From Sphingomonas flavalba (GTDB lineage Bacteria; Pseudomonadota; Alphaproteobacteria; Sphingomonadales; Sphingomonadaceae), in contig NZ_SPHY01000007.1 of NCBI RefSeq assembly GCF_004796535.1, positions 62,001-126,000 of the forward strand: DNA of 64,000 bases, read 5' to 3'. Each line of letters begins with the position of its first letter. Within the stretch, counting starts at the first letter, position 1. Under the pieces are notes generated by a model. That model did no database searches. It was not told where the DNA came from and saw nothing but the letters and a program-made list of their open reading frames with translations. Of this stretch, positions 1 through 7,087 are shown piece by piece. A program made the position numbers and the translations under genes.

Positions 1-1
1 C

Positions 2-544
2 GCGGCGTTCGACCCGACATCGGGCCTGCTGTTCCTCAACACGTCCGACCTGGGGCAGGTCAGCTCTCTGGTCGCGGCCGAGCCGGGCAGTCCGCTGCCC
101 TACAAGCTGGGGCCGCTGAACAGCCGCTTCCAGCAGGGCGAGACCCGGCTGATGTGCCAGAAGCCGCCGTGGGGGCGGCTGAGCGCCGTCGACACCGCGA
201 CCGGCAAGGTCGCCTGGCAGGTCAGCCTGGGGGTCAGCGACACCCTGCCGGAGGGGCTGCGCGACACCGGGCGGCCGAGCGCGGGCGGGGCGATCGCCAC
301 CGCCGGCGGGCTGGTGTTCATCGGCGCGACCGACGACAGCCGCTTCCGCGCCTTTTCGTCGCGGACCGGCGAGGCGTTGTGGACATGGCGGCTGCCCGCG
401 TCGGCGCATGCCACCCCGGTCAGCTATCGCGGCGCCGACGGGCGGCAATATGTCGCCGTCGTCGCCACCGGCGGCAGCCTGCTGTTCAGCGCGATCGACA
501 GCGACGCGATCGTCGCGTTCGCCTTGCCGGCGGACAAGCAATGA
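2..544 (+). CDS. PQQ-dependent quinoprotein dehydrogenase, C-terminal part (cut by window start)
   Basis: The frame is open from the window edge and gives the last 180 residues of a beta-propeller quinoprotein. Propeller blade motifs are visible: AVDTATGKVAWQ near residue 65 of the visible part, GGLVFIGAT at about 102-110, and AFSSRTGEALWTW soon after. The tail (ATPVSY, DGRQYVAVVATGG) matches the C-terminus of membrane-bound glucose/quinate-type PQQ dehydrogenases, which oxidise alcohols or sugars in the periplasm and pass electrons to ubiquinone. The substrate cannot be told from this piece. It ends 25 bases before a Tat-exported isomerase-like gene and probably shares its transcript. Confidence 0.85.
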   Translation, partial: AAFDPTSGLLFLNTSDLGQVSSLVAAEPGSPLPYKLGPLNSRFQQGETRLMCQKPPWGRLSAVDTATGKVAWQVSLGVSDTLPEGLRDTGRPSAGGAIATAGGLVFIGATDDSRFRAFSSRTGEALWTWRLPASAHATPVSYRGADGRQYVAVVATGGSLLFSAIDSDAIVAFALPADKQ

Positions 545-569
545 CCATCTTGGAGAGGAAGGAACGGGC

Positions 570-1643
570 ATGACCGTATCGCGTCGGGATTTCGGGCGCT
601 TCCTGCTGGCGGCGCCGGCGGCCGGGTTGTTGCTGCAGCCGTCTGCGCTGATGGCCGGCGCGGCGCGGCGCGGCGGCAAGGCGAAGGCGCGCAAGCCCAA
701 TTCGAAATGGGCCGGCGTGCAGGTCGGCCTGAACGTGCCTTACAGTTTCGGCACGCGCACCGCGATGAACGCCGAGACCATCCTCGAGCGCTGCGTCGCG
801 CTGGGGGTGAGCGCGGTCGAACTGCGCGGGCAGGCGATCGAGCTGTCGCTTGGCCTGCCGCAGGACCTGGTGCTCGGCCCGGCGCCCACCGACTATACCG
901 CCGTCTACGAGACCGGATCCGGCCTGCCGGAGGCGCCGGGCAACGCGATGGCCGCGAACGCGCCGACGCGCACCCGGCTGACCGAAGCGCAGATCGCCAC
1001 CTATCGCGAGGCGGCGACGCGGCTCAGGGCGTGGCGGATGACGGTGCCGATGGAGCGGGCAGCGGCGATCCGCGCCGAATACGAGAAGGCCGGCGTCCAG
1101 ATCGGCGTCGTCAAGTTCGACGGCATCAGCGAGATGGTGCCGGAGGAATACGACTACATCTTCCGCCTGGCGAAGGCGCTGGGCGCGCGCACCGTATCGG
1201 GCGAATTCTCGATGCGGGCGGCGGAGCAGATGGCGGCGCCGGCCGAAAGGCACGGCATCTGGGCCGGACTGCACAACCACCTGGCGGTGACGCCGGAAAT
1301 CTGGGAGGCGGCCTTCGCCAAGGGGCGCTACATCGGCGCCAATGTCGACATCGGCCATTATTTCGCCGGCAACGGGGAATCGCCGTTGCCGTTCATCGCG
1401 CGCTACCCGGAGCGGATCACCCACCTGCACGTGAAGGACAAGACGCGCGACAACCGCAACGTCCATTTCGGCGAGGGCGACACGCCGGTGAAGGAGATCC
1501 TGCAGGCGATCCGCGACAACAAATGGTTCCATATCCAGGCGACGATCGAATACGAGATCCCGCTGCCGGCGGAGGCCGACCGCGACACCGAATTGCGCCG
1601 GGCCATCGATTACTGCCGGCGCTGCCTGCTGAACGAGGTTTGA
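570..1643 (+). CDS. Tat-exported sugar phosphate isomerase/epimerase-like TIM-barrel protein
   Basis: This 357-residue protein begins with a twin-arginine signal (SRRDFGRFLL at residues 4-13, then a hydrophobic stretch ending near ALMAGA), so export of a folded protein is likely. The rest is an AP-endonuclease-2/xylose-isomerase-like TIM barrel. The barrel carries likely metal-ligand motifs: AGLHNH near 231-236, VDIGHY near 262, THLHVKD near 284, and IEYE near 327. ATG 570 follows a GAGAGGAAGG ribosome site, although the frame stays open upstream into the previous gene. Exported members of this fold are common in Bacteroidetes and sphingomonads beside oxidoreductases, and their substrates are mostly unknown. 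Its neighbour is a quinoprotein, so a role in sugar or polyol handling is an inference. Confidence 0.8.
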   Translation: MTVSRRDFGRFLLAAPAAGLLLQPSALMAGAARRGGKAKARKPNSKWAGVQVGLNVPYSFGTRTAMNAETILERCVALGVSAVELRGQAIELSLGLPQDLVLGPAPTDYTAVYETGSGLPEAPGNAMAANAPTRTRLTEAQIATYREAATRLRAWRMTVPMERAAAIRAEYEKAGVQIGVVKFDGISEMVPEEYDYIFRLAKALGARTVSGEFSMRAAEQMAAPAERHGIWAGLHNHLAVTPEIWEAAFAKGRYIGANVDIGHYFAGNGESPLPFIARYPERITHLHVKDKTRDNRNVHFGEGDTPVKEILQAIRDNKWFHIQATIEYEIPLPAEADRDTELRRAIDYCRRCLLNEV

Positions 1644-1733
1644 GGGCGCGGGGGCGGGCGGCCGGGGCGGCCGCGCGGACCCGACCCTTGAACACGCCGT
1701 GCCGTTTCGCCCGGCGTCATCTGTCCCCATACT

Positions 1734-1766
1734 GGGCGGCTGCCGAAAGGCGGCCGCCCTTCTTTT
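1734..1766 (+). terminator. Rho-independent terminator
   Basis: An 11-bp stem GGGCGGCTGCC / GGCGGCCGCCC (one T-G wobble) closes a GAAA tetraloop and is followed by TTCTTTT. It lies between two convergent genes, the isomerase-like gene (+) and the MarR gene (-), and points to the end of the rightward transcript. Confidence 0.75.
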
Positions 1767-1796
1767 CGTATAGGACGGGAAAAGGTCACGGGGCCG

Positions 1797-2294
1797 TCAG
1801 CGCATCAGGCCGGACGCCAGCTTTTCGAGCAGGCGGTTGAGGGTGGCGATCTCGCTTTTCTTCATGTGGCGGAACGCTTCCTCGTAGAGGCGGTTGGCGG
1901 CGGCCCAGGCCTTGGCCCCGGCGTCCTTGCCGGCGTCGGTCAGCATCACTTCAGTGACGCGGCCGTCGCTTGGCCGCTGACGGCAGACGACCAGCCCGTC
2001 CGCTTGCATCCGCTGGACGATCTTGGTCATCGTCGGCAGCTTGGCGATTGCGTGGTCGGCGATCTCGCTGACGCTGGCGCAATGTTCGAGGTGGAGGACC
2101 ATCAGCACCCGCCAGCGCGGGATGTCGAGGCCGATCGCCTTCAGCGCCTGTTCCATGTTGCCGAGATAGCGGCCGTTGGCCCGCGCCAGCCAGTAGAACG
2201 GCCAGGTCCGGAAGGAGAAGTCGCGGGGCGCCGCCCCCGGCTCCGCTCGTGACCGGCCGGCCGAATCGACCGGGACAGTCGTACTCATGTCCAT
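1797..2294 (-). CDS. iacR: MarR-family regulator, IacR-like
   Basis: This 165-residue winged-helix protein has a MarR core at about residues 58-125: the recognition helix region EIADHAIAKLPTMTKIVQRM and the wing CRQRPSDGRVTEVML. It is divergent from the amidase/hydroxylase operon starting at 2526. The space between them holds a near-perfect inverted repeat (2457-2476) that fits a MarR operator. MarR proteins (IacR and relatives) are the known auxin-responsive repressors of iac and iad clusters, and the target operon here has iac gene content, hence the name. The start could be M1 or M3. The symbol rests on neighbourhood; the MarR assignment is firm. Confidence 0.75.
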   Translation of the reverse strand: MDMSTTVPVDSAGRSRAEPGAAPRDFSFRTWPFYWLARANGRYLGNMEQALKAIGLDIPRWRVLMVLHLEHCASVSEIADHAIAKLPTMTKIVQRMQADGLVVCRQRPSDGRVTEVMLTDAGKDAGAKAWAAANRLYEEAFRHMKKSEIATLNRLLEKLASGLMR

Positions 2295-2456
2295 GGGACT
2301 CCTGCGGAAAATGGCGATCGGTGATAACTGCGGCCGGTTAGGGCCGGCGCCAGTCTAACGGGCGGCGGTAGCGGCCTGTCAAGCCGGAAACGACGGTCAA
2401 ACCGGGGTTTGCATCGCAAGGACGGGCAGGGGCGGTTTCCCGGGGCATCAAGAAAT

Positions 2457-2476
2457 TTACTTGACTAATCACGTAA
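2457..2476. promoter_or_regulatory. Probable MarR operator over the promoter of the iac-like operon
   Basis: TTACTTGA-CTAA-TCACGTAA is an inverted repeat with 7 of 8 arm bases matching. It overlaps a candidate -35 TTGACT (2461-2466). A candidate -10 TGTGAT follows at 2484-2489 after 17 bases. The 20-bp span and the position between marR and its divergent operon are typical of MarR repressor sites. Confidence 0.6.
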
Positions 2477-2525
2477 TGTAGCTTGTGATGGCGCTATCGA
2501 GAGCAAGAGGGTGAGAGGCAGGCAG

Positions 2526-3659
2526 ATGGGCGCGATCCTCGTCGAGGAACTGGCCCTGGGCGCGGGGGAGACGGCGGTCGTGGTCAAGGACTCGATCGCC
2601 GTGGCCGGTTACCCGACTCGCGCCGGCAGCCGCGCCCTAGCCGATGCGCCACCCGCCGCCGCCCACGCCGCCGTCGTCCAGGCGCTGCTCGACGCCGGCT
2701 GCCGGATCACCGGCAAGGCGAACATGCACGAACTGGCTTACGGCGTGACCGGGATCAACGGCTGGACCGGCACGCCGGTCAACCCGCGCTACCCGGACCG
2801 GGTGCCGGGCGGGTCGTCGAGCGGATCGGCGGTCGCGGTCGCGGCGGGGTTGTGCGATTTCGCGCTGGGTACCGACACCGGCGGCTCGATCCGCATCCCG
2901 GCGATCTGCTGCGGCCTGTACGGGCTGAAGCCGACATTCGGCCGGATCGGCCGCGACGGCGTGCTGCCGGCGGAATCGTCGCTGGATTGCGTCGGCCCGT
3001 TCGCGCGCAGCCTGGCGATGATCGAACGGGCGATGGCGCTGCTCGACACTAGTTTCCACGCCGAAGCCGCCGTCGCGCGGCCACGGATCGGCGTCGTCGC
3101 GGTGACGGCGGACGCGCCGGTCGCACAGGCGGTTGCCGCGCGGCTGGCCGCTTCGCCGGTCGAACAGGTGCCTGTCGCCTTGCCCGGCATGGAGGCGGCC
3201 TATGACGCCGGGCTGGCGATCATCGCCGCCGAGAACTGGCGGGCATTCGGCCATCTTGCCCGGTCGCCGCTGCTCGGCGCCGATGTCGGCGAGCGGTTGC
3301 GTGCCGCCGAGGCGGTGACCGCTGAACAACTGGCGCGGGCGGAGACGGTCCGCGCCGCGTTCGCCGCCGAGGTCGATGCGGCGCTCGACCGGGTCGACGC
3401 GCTGGTGCTGCCGACGATGCCGGGCCTGCCGCTGACCCTGGCGGCGGCGGCGGACGCGCGCGCGACGATCGGCTCCACCGCCTTCGTCCGGCCGTTCAAC
3501 CTGTCCGGCCACCCGGCGCTCAGCATGCCGCTGACGACGGCGGACGGCCTGCCGGCCGGTTTGCAGATCATCGGGCGGCGCGGCGGCGACGCCCGGCTGT
3601 GCGCGGTCGCCCGCGCGCTCGACATCGTAACGGAACAATCAGGAGGAGCAGACCAATGA
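2526..3659 (+). CDS. iacH: Amidase-signature enzyme, IacH-like
   Basis: This 377-residue protein is of the amidase signature family. The Ser-cisSer-Lys triad can be seen: Lys21 in VVVKDSI, the cis-Ser in PGGSSSGS (about 97), and nucleophile Ser121 in TDTGGSIRIP. KANMHELAYGVTG is also typical. ATG 2526 is preferred over GTG 2511 because GAGGCAGGCAG precedes it and the conserved part begins soon after. The stop overlaps the next start as ATGA (3656-3659), showing translational coupling. Amidases of this type occur in iac auxin-degradation operons as IacH, whose exact step is not settled; hydrolysis of an amide or lactam intermediate is likely. On its own it would be called a generic amidase. 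Confidence 0.8.
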   Translation: MGAILVEELALGAGETAVVVKDSIAVAGYPTRAGSRALADAPPAAAHAAVVQALLDAGCRITGKANMHELAYGVTGINGWTGTPVNPRYPDRVPGGSSSGSAVAVAAGLCDFALGTDTGGSIRIPAICCGLYGLKPTFGRIGRDGVLPAESSLDCVGPFARSLAMIERAMALLDTSFHAEAAVARPRIGVVAVTADAPVAQAVAARLAASPVEQVPVALPGMEAAYDAGLAIIAAENWRAFGHLARSPLLGADVGERLRAAEAVTAEQLARAETVRAAFAAEVDAALDRVDALVLPTMPGLPLTLAAAADARATIGSTAFVRPFNLSGHPALSMPLTTADGLPAGLQIIGRRGGDARLCAVARALDIVTEQSGGADQ

Positions 3660-4813
3660 ACTATGTGGAGGCCGGGCGGCCGGTTGCCGCCGACGCGGCG
3701 GACCCGTTCGCGCCGCTGCTCGCGGAGATATCCGCCCGCCGGGCGGAGTTCAGCGAGCAGCAGCAGTTGAGCGAGGACGTCGTCGAGAAGCTGCGCGCGG
3801 CCGGGGTGTACCGCGCCCTCGTGCCCCGCATCTTCGGCGGCGACGAGTGCTCGCCCGCCGATTTCCTGCGGATGATCGAGCGCATCTCGATTGCTGACGG
3901 ATCGGCCGGCTGGGTGGCGAGCTTCGGCATATCGGTGCTGTACCTGGCGTCGCTGCCGATGGAGACGCTGAACGAGATCTACGGCAACGGACCGGACGTG
4001 ATCTTCGCCGGCGGGCTGTTCCCGCCGCAGAAGGCCGAGGTCGTCGACGGCGGGCTGAAGGTCACCGGCAAATGGAAGTTCGGCAGCGGATCGACCGGCG
4101 CCGACCTGATCGGCGTCGGTATCAAGGTCGACGGCGGCCAGAATGCCGGCCTGCCGCGCATGGCGGTGATGCCGGCGAAGAAGGTGAAGGTCGTTCCCAA
4201 CTGGGAGGTCAACGGCCTGAAGGGCACCGGCAGCCACGACCTGGTCGTCGAAGGCGTCGTGGTGCCGGAAAGCTGGACCTTCATCCGCGGCGGCAAGGCG
4301 ACGCTGGACGGCCCGCTCTACCGTTATCCGTCGATGGGCTTTGCCGCGCAGGTGCTGGCGGTGGTCGGCCTGGGCGTCGCGCGGGCGGCGCTGGACGAGA
4401 TCACCAGCATCGCCGGCGGGCGCGGATCGATCACCGGCGCGCCGGTGCTGGCCGACCGCGCCTATGTCCAGATCGAGATCGCCAAGGCGGAAGCGGCGCT
4501 GCGTTCGGCCCGCGCCTTCTTCTACGAGGCGACCGAGACGGCCTGGCAGAAGCTGGTTGCCGGAGAGACGCTGCCGATCGAGGACATCAACCTGATCCGC
4601 CTCGCCGCCAGCCATGTCGCGCGCGTCGGCTCCGATGTCGCCGGCATCGCCTACAAGCTGTCGGGCACCACCGGCATCTACACCGCCCACCCGATCGCCC
4701 GGCACCTGCAGGACGCGATGGTGGTTGTGCAGCACGCCTTCCTGTCCGAAGGCACCTGGCAGAGCGCCGGCCGCGTGCTGCTGGGGCTGGAATCCGCCCC
4801 CGGCTTTCCCTGA
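3656..4813 (+). CDS. iacA: Acyl-CoA-dehydrogenase-fold flavin monooxygenase, IacA-like indole-acetate hydroxylase
   Basis: This 385-residue protein has the acyl-CoA dehydrogenase fold of the two-component flavin hydroxylases (HpaB/DszC/IacA type). The N-terminal helical part carries LSEDVVEKLRAAGVYR, the middle beta domain has GLKVTGKWKFGSGS, and the C-terminal helices hold GTTGIYTAHPIARHLQD. In characterised iac systems IacA starts the pathway by oxygenating the indole ring of indole-3-acetic acid with reduced flavin supplied by IacG. No flavin reductase gene is seen here, so the reductase would be elsewhere. It overlaps the amidase stop by 4 bases and is followed 21 bases later by an IacB-like gene. 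Another aromatic hydroxylation role is possible. Confidence 0.75.
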   Translation: MNYVEAGRPVAADAADPFAPLLAEISARRAEFSEQQQLSEDVVEKLRAAGVYRALVPRIFGGDECSPADFLRMIERISIADGSAGWVASFGISVLYLASLPMETLNEIYGNGPDVIFAGGLFPPQKAEVVDGGLKVTGKWKFGSGSTGADLIGVGIKVDGGQNAGLPRMAVMPAKKVKVVPNWEVNGLKGTGSHDLVVEGVVVPESWTFIRGGKATLDGPLYRYPSMGFAAQVLAVVGLGVARAALDEITSIAGGRGSITGAPVLADRAYVQIEIAKAEAALRSARAFFYEATETAWQKLVAGETLPIEDINLIRLAASHVARVGSDVAGIAYKLSGTTGIYTAHPIARHLQDAMVVVQHAFLSEGTWQSAGRVLLGLESAPGFP

Positions 4814-4834
4814 TCGACCTGAGAGAGGACCAAG

Positions 4835-5197
4835 ATGACCGATACTACCCAGAAGCCGATCCGCGCGCTGTTCTGCGCGGCAGTGACCCAGAATTTCTTC
4901 GACCTGCCCGCGTCCGAGATTGGCGCGGTGTGGGCGGCGACCGGCGAGATGCTGAAGGGCATCCGCGCGATTCCCGGCGTGACCATCCTCGGCACGCTCG
5001 ACGATGACGAGACGATGGTCGGCACCTCGCCCAACGGCTGGCCGTGGACCTTCTACATCATGGCCGACGTGGCGGACCGGGCCGCCGCGATCGCGGTGTG
5101 CAACCTGTTCCGCACCACCCCGGTCGGCGAGTACCGGCTGTGGAAATACATGCGGATCGAGGCGCGGCTGGGCCGCGAGCTGGTCATCCCGGCATGA
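4835..5197 (+). CDS. iacB: Small conserved protein of unknown function, IacB-like
   Basis: This 120-residue cytosolic protein has no recognised catalytic motif. Notable stretches are FFDLPASEIGAVW, TILGTLDDDETMVG and GWPWTFYIMADV, which suggest a compact ferredoxin-like alpha/beta fold. It has a good ribosome site (GAGAGGACC) and sits between the hydroxylase and the SDR. This is the position and size expected of IacB, a small protein of unknown role found next to iacA in auxin-catabolic clusters. Its stop overlaps the SDR start (ATGA at 5194-5197). The name comes from context and size. Confidence 0.6.
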   Translation: MTDTTQKPIRALFCAAVTQNFFDLPASEIGAVWAATGEMLKGIRAIPGVTILGTLDDDETMVGTSPNGWPWTFYIMADVADRAAAIAVCNLFRTTPVGEYRLWKYMRIEARLGRELVIPA

Positions 5198-5940
5198 GCG
5201 AGGGCGCGCCACAGGCGGCGCTGGTCACCGGCGGCGCGCAGGGGCTGGGCGCGGAGATTGTCCGCGCCCTGCACCGGGCCGGCTACCGCGTCGCGATCGG
5301 CGATATCGCGGAGGCGGCGGCGCTGGCGGCGGAGCTTGACCCGAGCGGTGCCACCGCCTTCGGCCTTGCCCTCGACGTGCGCGAACAGGCGGGGTTCGAG
5401 GCGGCGCGCGACCGGATGGTCGCCGCCTGGGGCGGGGCGGACATACTGGTCAACAACGCGGTGATGACCGTGGCGCGGCCGGTGCTCGACATTCCGCCGG
5501 AGGAGTTCGACGCGGTGCTGGCGGTCAACCTGCGCGGCACCTTCATCGGCAGCCAGGTGTTCGGCCGGCATTTCCGCGACCGTGGCTATGGCCGGATCGT
5601 CAACATGGCGTCGCTGGCGGCGCAGAACGGCGGATCGGCGACCGGCGCGCATTATGCCGCGTCGAAGGGCGCGATCATCACCCTGACCAAGGTGTTCGCC
5701 CGCGACCTGGCGGCGCACGGCATCACCGTCAACGCGGTGGCGCCGGGGCCGCTCGACCTGCCGTCGGTGCGGGCGATCGTGCCGGCGGACAAGCTGGACG
5801 GGCTGATCGCAGGCATCCCGGCCGGGCGGCTGGGCGACCCGGCGTTCATCGCCGACATCGTCGTCCAACTCGCGTCGCCGGCGGCAGCCTCCGTCACCGG
5901 CGCGACCTGGGACGCCAATGGCGGGCTGTACATGCGCTGA
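5194..5940 (+). CDS. iacE: Short-chain dehydrogenase/reductase, IacE-like
   Basis: This is a classical 248-residue SDR. It has the cofactor loop TGGAQGLGAE near residues 13-22, the NNAV structural motif, the active-site serine in NMASLAAQ and the YAASKG catalytic Tyr/Lys motif. IacE of known iac clusters is an SDR needed to form dioxindole-3-acetate after IacA acts, and the gene order here (amidase, hydroxylase, small protein, SDR) supports that role. The start lies inside the stop of the preceding gene, so the two are translationally coupled. SDR assignment is certain; the substrate is inferred. Confidence 0.75.
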   Translation: MSEGAPQAALVTGGAQGLGAEIVRALHRAGYRVAIGDIAEAAALAAELDPSGATAFGLALDVREQAGFEAARDRMVAAWGGADILVNNAVMTVARPVLDIPPEEFDAVLAVNLRGTFIGSQVFGRHFRDRGYGRIVNMASLAAQNGGSATGAHYAASKGAIITLTKVFARDLAAHGITVNAVAPGPLDLPSVRAIVPADKLDGLIAGIPAGRLGDPAFIADIVVQLASPAAASVTGATWDANGGLYMR

Positions 5941-6034
5941 GCCGGGCGGGGCGGCGCTACGGTTTCAGCCAAACGAATGCTGCACGCCGGGGCGATTATC
6001 TTGCTATGCGGATCGCCCCTCTCAAGGATCGAAT

Positions 6035-7042
6035 ATGGCGCGCATACTGTGTTTCGGTGAAATCCTGCTCCGCCTGGCCGCGACCGGCGGCGACCTGCTG
6101 GTGCAGAGCCGCAGCCTGGCGGTGCATGTCGGCGGGGCGGAGGCCAATGTCGCCGCCGCGCTCGCCCAGCTTGGCCATGACGCGGCGGTGCTGTCGATCC
6201 TGCCGGATTCGCGGCTGGGCGACGCGGCGGTCTCGGCGCTCGGCGCGCGGGGCGTCGATACCCGGCGGATCGCGCGGCGCCCCGGCCGGATGGGGCTGTA
6301 TTTCTTCGAACCCGGCGCCGGGGCGCGGGCGGGCGAGATCGTCTACGACCGCGCCGGATCGGCCTTCGCCGACGGGCTTGGCACGGCGGTGTGGGACGAC
6401 GCGCTGCCCGGCGGCGGCTGGCTGCACCTGTCCGGCATCACCCCGGCGCTGACCGCCGTCGCGGCGAACGCGACGCTGGCGCTGGCCCGCGCCGCGCGCG
6501 CCGCCGGCTTGCGCGTGTCTTTCGACTGCAATTATCGCCCCAGCCTGTGGCAGGCATCGGGCGGCGACGCGCCGACCATCCTCGGCGCGCTGGCGGCGGA
6601 GGCGGACCTGCTGTTCGGCAATTACCGCGACGCGGCGCTGCTGACCGGCGCGGCGTTCGACGGCGACGGGCCGGAGCGGCGGCGCGCGGCGGCCGAGGCG
6701 CTGTTCGCCGCTTTCCCGAACCTGACGACGATCGCATCGACCAGCCGCCATGTCGACGGCGCCGACACCCACCGGCTGTCGGCGCGGATCGATACGCCGG
6801 ACGATGTCGTCCAGCTCGACGAGACGGCGCTGACCGGCATCGTCGACCGGATCGGCGGCGGCGACGCGTTCGCCGCCGGCGTGCTGCACGGGCTGGCGAC
6901 CGGCGGCGACCCGGCCCGCGCCGCCCGGCTGGGGCTGGCCGCCGCCGTCCAGAAGCATTTCATCTCCGGCGACGTGTGGATCGGCGACGCCGCCGGCCTC
7001 GACGCCTTCGTCATCGGCGGCACCGGGGACATCCGCCGGTAA
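6035..7042 (+). CDS. PfkB-family sugar kinase, probably 2-keto-3-deoxygluconate kinase
   Basis: This 335-residue ribokinase/PfkB-fold protein begins ILCFGEILLRL, has the first PfkB signature around VHVGGAEANVAAALAQLG, and ends with the ATP/anion-hole motif GGGDAFAAGVLHG (GAGD variant with the catalytic Asp). Such proteins in proteobacteria commonly phosphorylate 2-keto-3-deoxygluconate before aldol cleavage in the Entner-Doudoroff route. ATG 6035 follows AAGGATCG and gives the usual family length. It is a single gene, 94 bases after the SDR, and ends at a strong bidirectional terminator. KDG is the likely but unproven substrate. Confidence 0.8.
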   Translation: MARILCFGEILLRLAATGGDLLVQSRSLAVHVGGAEANVAAALAQLGHDAAVLSILPDSRLGDAAVSALGARGVDTRRIARRPGRMGLYFFEPGAGARAGEIVYDRAGSAFADGLGTAVWDDALPGGGWLHLSGITPALTAVAANATLALARAARAAGLRVSFDCNYRPSLWQASGGDAPTILGALAAEADLLFGNYRDAALLTGAAFDGDGPERRRAAAEALFAAFPNLTTIASTSRHVDGADTHRLSARIDTPDDVVQLDETALTGIVDRIGGGDAFAAGVLHGLATGGDPARAARLGLAAAVQKHFISGDVWIGDAAGLDAFVIGGTGDIRR

Positions 7043-7052
7043 GTGGACCTGT

Positions 7053-7079
7053 GGGCTCCCGCTTTCGCGGGAGCCCTTT
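7053..7079. terminator. Bidirectional Rho-independent terminator
   Basis: A perfect 10-bp stem GGGCTCCCGC / GCGGGAGCCC encloses a TTTC loop and is followed by TTT on the plus strand. It lies between convergent stops (sugar kinase at 7042, S9 peptidase at 7088) and can serve both. Confidence 0.85.
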
Positions 7080-7087
7080 AGTGCGGG

